Assembly: GCA_946885925.1 (NCBI GenBank)
Contig: CAMPHP010000093.1
Coordinates: 1-8,566, forward strand
Direction: 5' to 3'
Length of the DNA stretch: 8,566 nucleotides
Source: an uncultured Litorilinea sp.
GTDB taxonomy: Bacteria; Chloroflexota; Anaerolineae; Caldilineales; Caldilineaceae
A program made the translations under genes and the position numbers. Under the pieces are notes generated by a model. That model made no database searches and was not told the DNA's origin. It was given only the letters and a program-made list of their open reading frames with translations. Each line of letters begins with the position of its first letter. Position 1 is the stretch's first letter. Positions 5,919 to 8,566 of the stretch are shown piece by piece.

Positions 5919-7313
5919 TTAGATGCGCTCGAAATAGCGCTTGCGCTCCCAGTCTGTAACGGCCTTGTCATACGCTGCCTGCTCGACCTGAAAGAAGTGG
6001 ACATAATGATCCACGACGGCATCGCTGAGGACGCGGCGGGCAAAGGAACTGGCATTTAGGTTGTCTGTAGCCTCGCGCAAGGTGGCTGGAACATGGGGCA
6101 GATGTTGTGCGGCATAGACATCGCCCGTGAAGATCTCCGGTGGCTCGATCTGGCTAGCAATCCCATCTAACCCAGAGAAAAGCGCGGCGGCAAAGGCTAG
6201 GTATGGATTGCAGTCGGCACCTGGCACGCGCGATTCGATACGCAGGCTTTGATCTTTGCCGACCACACGAAAGCCAGCGGTGCGGTTGTCATAGCTCCAG
6301 GCGATGCGGGTGGGTGCCCATGACCCAGCCTGGTAGCGTTTATATGAGTTGACGGTGGGCGCGTAGAAGGGCATGAACTCTGGCAGATGGTGGAGCCAGC
6401 CGCCTAGAAACCAGCGGAAGGTATCGCTAGTTTGGAGAGGGCCAAAGGCTTTTTCGCCTGCAAAGGCATTGCGCCCATCGTGCCAGAGACTAAGGTGGAT
6501 GTGACAGCTTGACCCGGCTTGGTTGGCGTCTACCTTTGCCATAAAGGTGACGCTGATGCCCATTTGATCTGCCACTTCTTTAAGGCATTGTTTGTAGATG
6601 GTATGGCGGTCGGCCATCGTTAGCGCGTCGGCATAGCGTACATTAAGTTCATGCTGCCCGTGGCCCCATTCGCCTTTTGAATTTTCAACGGGGACACCAG
6701 AACGCTTGAGGTGGCGGCGTACTGCGCCATTAAAGGCTTCCTCGCGCGTGCCTTGCAATGCGTGATAATCTTCGATATACCAGCCTGCCGCTTCCAGCCC
6801 GCTATAGCCCTTCTGCGCGGCATCGCGATAGGAGTCGCGGAAGATATAGTATTCGAGTTCGGATGCGCCTTGTGCCGAATAGCCCAGATAGCTAGCTTGG
6901 TCAAGCGCGCGCCGGAGAATGGAGCGAGGCGCGTACGGGACAAGGCTGTGGCTTTTTTCGTCTTCCACATCACAAAGTACGAGCGCTGTGCGGTCGAGCC
7001 ATGAAGCATGGCGTAGCGTTTTGAGGTCAGGTAGCAGATGGAAATCGCCATAGCCGCGCTCCCAGTTGGCGTATTCATAGCCAGGCACAGGCTCCATCTC
7101 CATATCCACCGTGAGCAGATAATCGCAGCCGTGGGTTCCGTGGTGAATAACATCGCTTAAGAAGTAGTCGGCGTCAAAGCGCTTTCCCATATAGCGACCA
7201 TATAGATCGGTAAAGACGGCTAGAACAGTGTCGATCTCGCCCCCGCGTACAAACTTGGTTAATTGCTCTACCGTCAACATACCAGGCGTCAACGTGCTGG
7301 CTGTCTGGATCAT
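5919..7313 (-). CDS. Glutamine synthetase family protein, gamma-glutamylpolyamine synthetase (PuuA)-like
   Basis: The 464-residue product covers the whole glutamine synthetase fold: N-terminal beta-grasp (about 15-110) and C-terminal catalytic domain (about 125-464). Active-site residues are in place: Glu152 and Glu154 in SELEYY, Glu210 and Glu215 in PVENSKGEWGHGQHE with Glu222, His271 in SCHIHL, Arg326 in NSYKR, Arg344 in DNRTAGFR, and Glu360 and Arg362 in IESR. The EWGHGQHE spacing and the NSYKRYQAGSWAPTRIAW segment match PuuA/GlnA3-like members better than assimilatory GlnA. I see no adenylylation-loop tyrosine motif of classical GSI. Such enzymes ligate glutamate to an amine with ATP rather than to ammonia. 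Directly downstream sits a PuuD-like hydrolase that would cleave the gamma-glutamyl bond later, which supports amine catabolism. The ATG at 7313 opens the operon; its leader would be only about 12 nt. An assimilatory role cannot be excluded from sequence alone. Confidence 0.88.
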   Translation of the reverse strand: MIQTASTLTPGMLTVEQLTKFVRGGEIDTVLAVFTDLYGRYMGKRFDADYFLSDVIHHGTHGCDYLLTVDMEMEPVPGYEYANWERGYGDFHLLPDLKTLRHASWLDRTALVLCDVEDEKSHSLVPYAPRSILRRALDQASYLGYSAQGASELEYYIFRDSYRDAAQKGYSGLEAAGWYIEDYHALQGTREEAFNGAVRRHLKRSGVPVENSKGEWGHGQHELNVRYADALTMADRHTIYKQCLKEVADQMGISVTFMAKVDANQAGSSCHIHLSLWHDGRNAFAGEKAFGPLQTSDTFRWFLGGWLHHLPEFMPFYAPTVNSYKRYQAGSWAPTRIAWSYDNRTAGFRVVGKDQSLRIESRVPGADCNPYLAFAAALFSGLDGIASQIEPPEIFTGDVYAAQHLPHVPATLREATDNLNASSFARRVLSDAVVDHYVHFFQVEQAAYDKAVTDWERKRYFERI

Positions 7314-7331
7314 GGTGAATCTTTTGCCCCT

Positions 7332-7359
7332 ATTCTATTCGGTAATGGTGGGGTTTCAA
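7332..7359 (-). promoter_or_regulatory. Candidate promoter of the glutamine synthetase-like operon
   Basis: On the minus strand TTGAAA (7359-7354), a 16-bp spacer and TAGAAT (7337-7332) match the sigma-70-type consensus well. Transcription would start near 7325, giving a leader of about 12 nt before the ATG at 7313, with no room for a well-spaced ribosome site. The divergent gap to 7522 also holds TACAAT (7394-7399) on the plus strand, a weak -10 candidate for the nucleoside hydrolase gene without a good -35. Confidence 0.45.
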
Positions 7360-7522
7360 GCGTGTTGTGATGTGAATCAAGGCGCGAAGTGGGTACAATG
7401 GATGCTTGATGAACCTAATGCGGGGCATTCTAACATCAGGGCGGAAGGGGCTGCAACCGTTTGTAAGAGTTAGATTTCGATTCACTTTGTTTGCTCTGGG
7501 GAAAGGATGGTTTTGATCTGTG

Positions 7523-8455
7523 ATGCATCTGATTCATCTGGATACGGACTTGGGCGGTGATATTGACGACCTCTGCGCGCTGGCGCTGTTGCTGCGCTGG
7601 TCAAAAGATGTGCAACTTACTGGCATTACGACCGTTGCGGAGGCAAATGGTAGAAGAGCGGGATATGCGCGGTACGTCTTAGGACTTGAAGGAAGAGATG
7701 ATATTCCGGTTGCGGCAGGAGCCGACGTTTCTCAAGGGTTTTATCGCTATCCTGAACTCGATTATCCGGCAGAGGAACGGTATTGGCCTGAACCAATCAC
7801 CGCTTCACCCAATGCGATGGAAGAAGCAATCCAACTTCTCAAGCAAAGTATCGAGCAAGGCGCGACGATCATCGCCATAGGGCCTTACACGAATTTGTAT
7901 CTGCTCGACCTGCGATACCCAGGGATCTTGATGCAGGCCAAGCTTTTTCTGATGGGCGGGTATGTTTACCCAATCCGACCTGGTTTCCCCAATTGGGGAA
8001 ATGAGATGGACTGGAATATCCAGGTAGATGTGAAGTCGGCGCAGCATGTGCTTCAACATTCAAATCCAACCCTCATCCCGCTTACGATGACCGTAGAGAC
8101 TGCGCTACGAAGAGCCCATCTGGATGACCTGCGAACGGCTGGAAGATTAGGGCAATTGATTGCGCGGCAGGCCGAAGCATTTGCTGTGGATGAGAAGATG
8201 GAAGCAAGATTTGGTGCGAACTATGGAGGAGTACCGCAAGACATTATCAATTTTCAACATGATTCATTGGCTTGCGCGATTGCGCTGGGATGGGATGAGG
8301 GGATTGAAATAGAGGAACTTCCCTTAGTTGTGGAAGAACGAGATGGATGGCTCAGTGAACGCGTTGATCCAGCAGGGAAACTGGTTCAAGTTGTGACGAA
8401 AGTGGATGGGGCGCGCTTTAACGAGATGTGGATCAGCAAAGTGAGTACAAGGTGA
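7523..8455 (+). CDS. Nucleoside hydrolase (inosine/uridine-preferring type)
   Basis: This 310-residue protein is the usual length for the IU-nucleoside hydrolase family, which cleaves the N-glycosidic bond of ribonucleosides with a bound Ca2+. The N-terminal metal motif is DTDLGGDIDDLCAL (7-20), a two-residue-longer version of the common DTDPGxDD. Further landmarks are TTVAEAN (37-43 region), GPYTNL (120-125), LMGG (143-146), MDWNIQVD (162-169; the common Glu before the aromatic is Asp) and QHDSLACA (245-252) with the late His-Asp pair. Base preference cannot be read from these. AAAGGA (7502-7507) is the ribosome site; a GTG at 7520 directly precedes the ATG and could be the start instead. 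The gene is monocistronic, divergent from the glutamine synthetase-like operon, and ends at a strong hairpin. By eye it uses more AGA, GGA and CGA codons than the genes to its left, a mild hint of different ancestry. Confidence 0.85.
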   Translation: MHLIHLDTDLGGDIDDLCALALLLRWSKDVQLTGITTVAEANGRRAGYARYVLGLEGRDDIPVAAGADVSQGFYRYPELDYPAEERYWPEPITASPNAMEEAIQLLKQSIEQGATIIAIGPYTNLYLLDLRYPGILMQAKLFLMGGYVYPIRPGFPNWGNEMDWNIQVDVKSAQHVLQHSNPTLIPLTMTVETALRRAHLDDLRTAGRLGQLIARQAEAFAVDEKMEARFGANYGGVPQDIINFQHDSLACAIALGWDEGIEIEELPLVVEERDGWLSERVDPAGKLVQVVTKVDGARFNEMWISKVSTR

Positions 8456-8473
8456 AGGTGCAAAGCAGAGAAC

Positions 8474-8520
8474 CCTTCCTCGAAGCCGGGAACCCGCTGG
8501 TTGGCTTCGAGGAAGGCTTT
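8474..8520 (+). terminator. Perfect 14-bp hairpin between convergent genes
   Basis: CCTTCCTCGAAGCC (8474-8487) and GGCTTCGAGGAAGG (8503-8516) pair perfectly. The 15-nt loop holds a smaller AACC/GGTT stem. CTTT follows, which is a weak T-run. It lies 18 nt after the nucleoside hydrolase stop and 18 nt from the facing minus-strand stop, so it probably ends transcription from both sides. Confidence 0.65.
8485..8516 (+). repeat. Convergent-junction repeat, copy 2
   Basis: This 32-nt segment matches copy 1 at 4226-4257 at 28 of 32 positions. The inner fold GCC/GGC with AACC/GGTT around CGCT and a GGG bulge parallels copy 1, and the paired bases change together (AACC/GGTT here, ACCC/GGGT there). 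Here the left flank supplies the outer stem, giving the full hairpin described for the terminator. Confidence 0.6.
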
Positions 8521-8534
8521 AGCGACATGTGGTG

Positions 8535-8566
8535 CTATTCGTAGCGCAATGCTTCTGCCGGGTAGC
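8535..8566 (-). CDS. C-terminal end of a probable MacB/FtsX-type ABC transporter permease
   Basis: Read on the minus strand from the right edge, the last codons give YPAEALRYE and then TAG at 8537-8535. The ending (D/Y)P(A/V)EALRYE is characteristic of the cytoplasmic tail of MacB/FtsX-type ABC permeases. Only nine complete codons are visible, so the identification rests on a short but distinctive tail. The stop faces the nucleoside hydrolase gene across the 14-bp hairpin, as expected for a real convergent gene. Confidence 0.45.
   Translation of the reverse strand, partial: YPAEALRYE

Noticed and set aside
7365..7380. Possible palindromic operator (TTG...CAA) in the divergent gap
   Set aside because: Only the outer three bases on each side match; it is not a CRP-type or other convincing operator.
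7228..7473. Plus-strand 81-aa ORF between the divergent genes
   Set aside because: It starts inside the glutamine synthetase-like gene, has no ribosome site or motif, and crosses the operon promoter region.

Overview
The window looks like chromosomal DNA from a moderately GC-rich bacterium. Chloroflexota (Chloroflexia-like) is my best guess. It rests on the long polytopic GT-C/YfhO-like protein, a style I associate with that phylum, on what looks like a leaderless lipoprotein gene, and on dispersed palindromic repeats. None of this is decisive. No rRNA, tRNA, CRISPR array or transposase is visible.

Left part (1-1938). A lipoprotein gene runs off the left edge on the minus strand and is not visible as a complete ORF. 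Divergent from it is a two-gene one-carbon (tetrahydrofolate) module on the plus strand. A methenyl-THF cyclohydrolase/formimino-THF cyclodeaminase (fchA) overlaps by 4 nt a FolD-type methylene-THF dehydrogenase. The FolD lacks the catalytic Lys54 (Ile) and Gln98 (Leu) needed for cyclohydrolase activity, so the pair reads as a split dehydrogenase + cyclohydrolase. As written, the folD-like gene has a one-base frameshift near 1754-1757.

Centre (1963-4250). A strong hairpin followed by T's overlaps the start of a 750-residue membrane protein (GT-C/YfhO-like). That gene carries an apparent 75-nt in-frame insertion of a palindromic repeat in a cytoplasmic loop. It ends convergently with the minus-strand operon that follows.

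Right part (4248-7313, minus strand). A compact operon is read from right to left: a PuuA-like glutamine synthetase, a PuuD-like class I glutamine amidotransferase hydrolase 1 nt later, and a metallo-beta-lactamase-fold hydrolase 8 nt later. The first two suggest a gamma-glutamylation pathway for amine or polyamine catabolism. The oxidase and aldehyde dehydrogenase steps are not in the window. Divergent from it is an inosine/uridine-preferring-type nucleoside hydrolase (plus strand, 7523-8455). It ends at a perfect 14-bp hairpin facing the last codons of a probable MacB/FtsX-type ABC permease on the minus strand.

The two convergent gene junctions (4226-4257 and 8485-8516) share a 32-nt sequence with 28 identical positions, evidence for a dispersed terminator-like repeat family. 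The best candidate for something new is the FchA plus cyclohydrolase-dead FolD pair.
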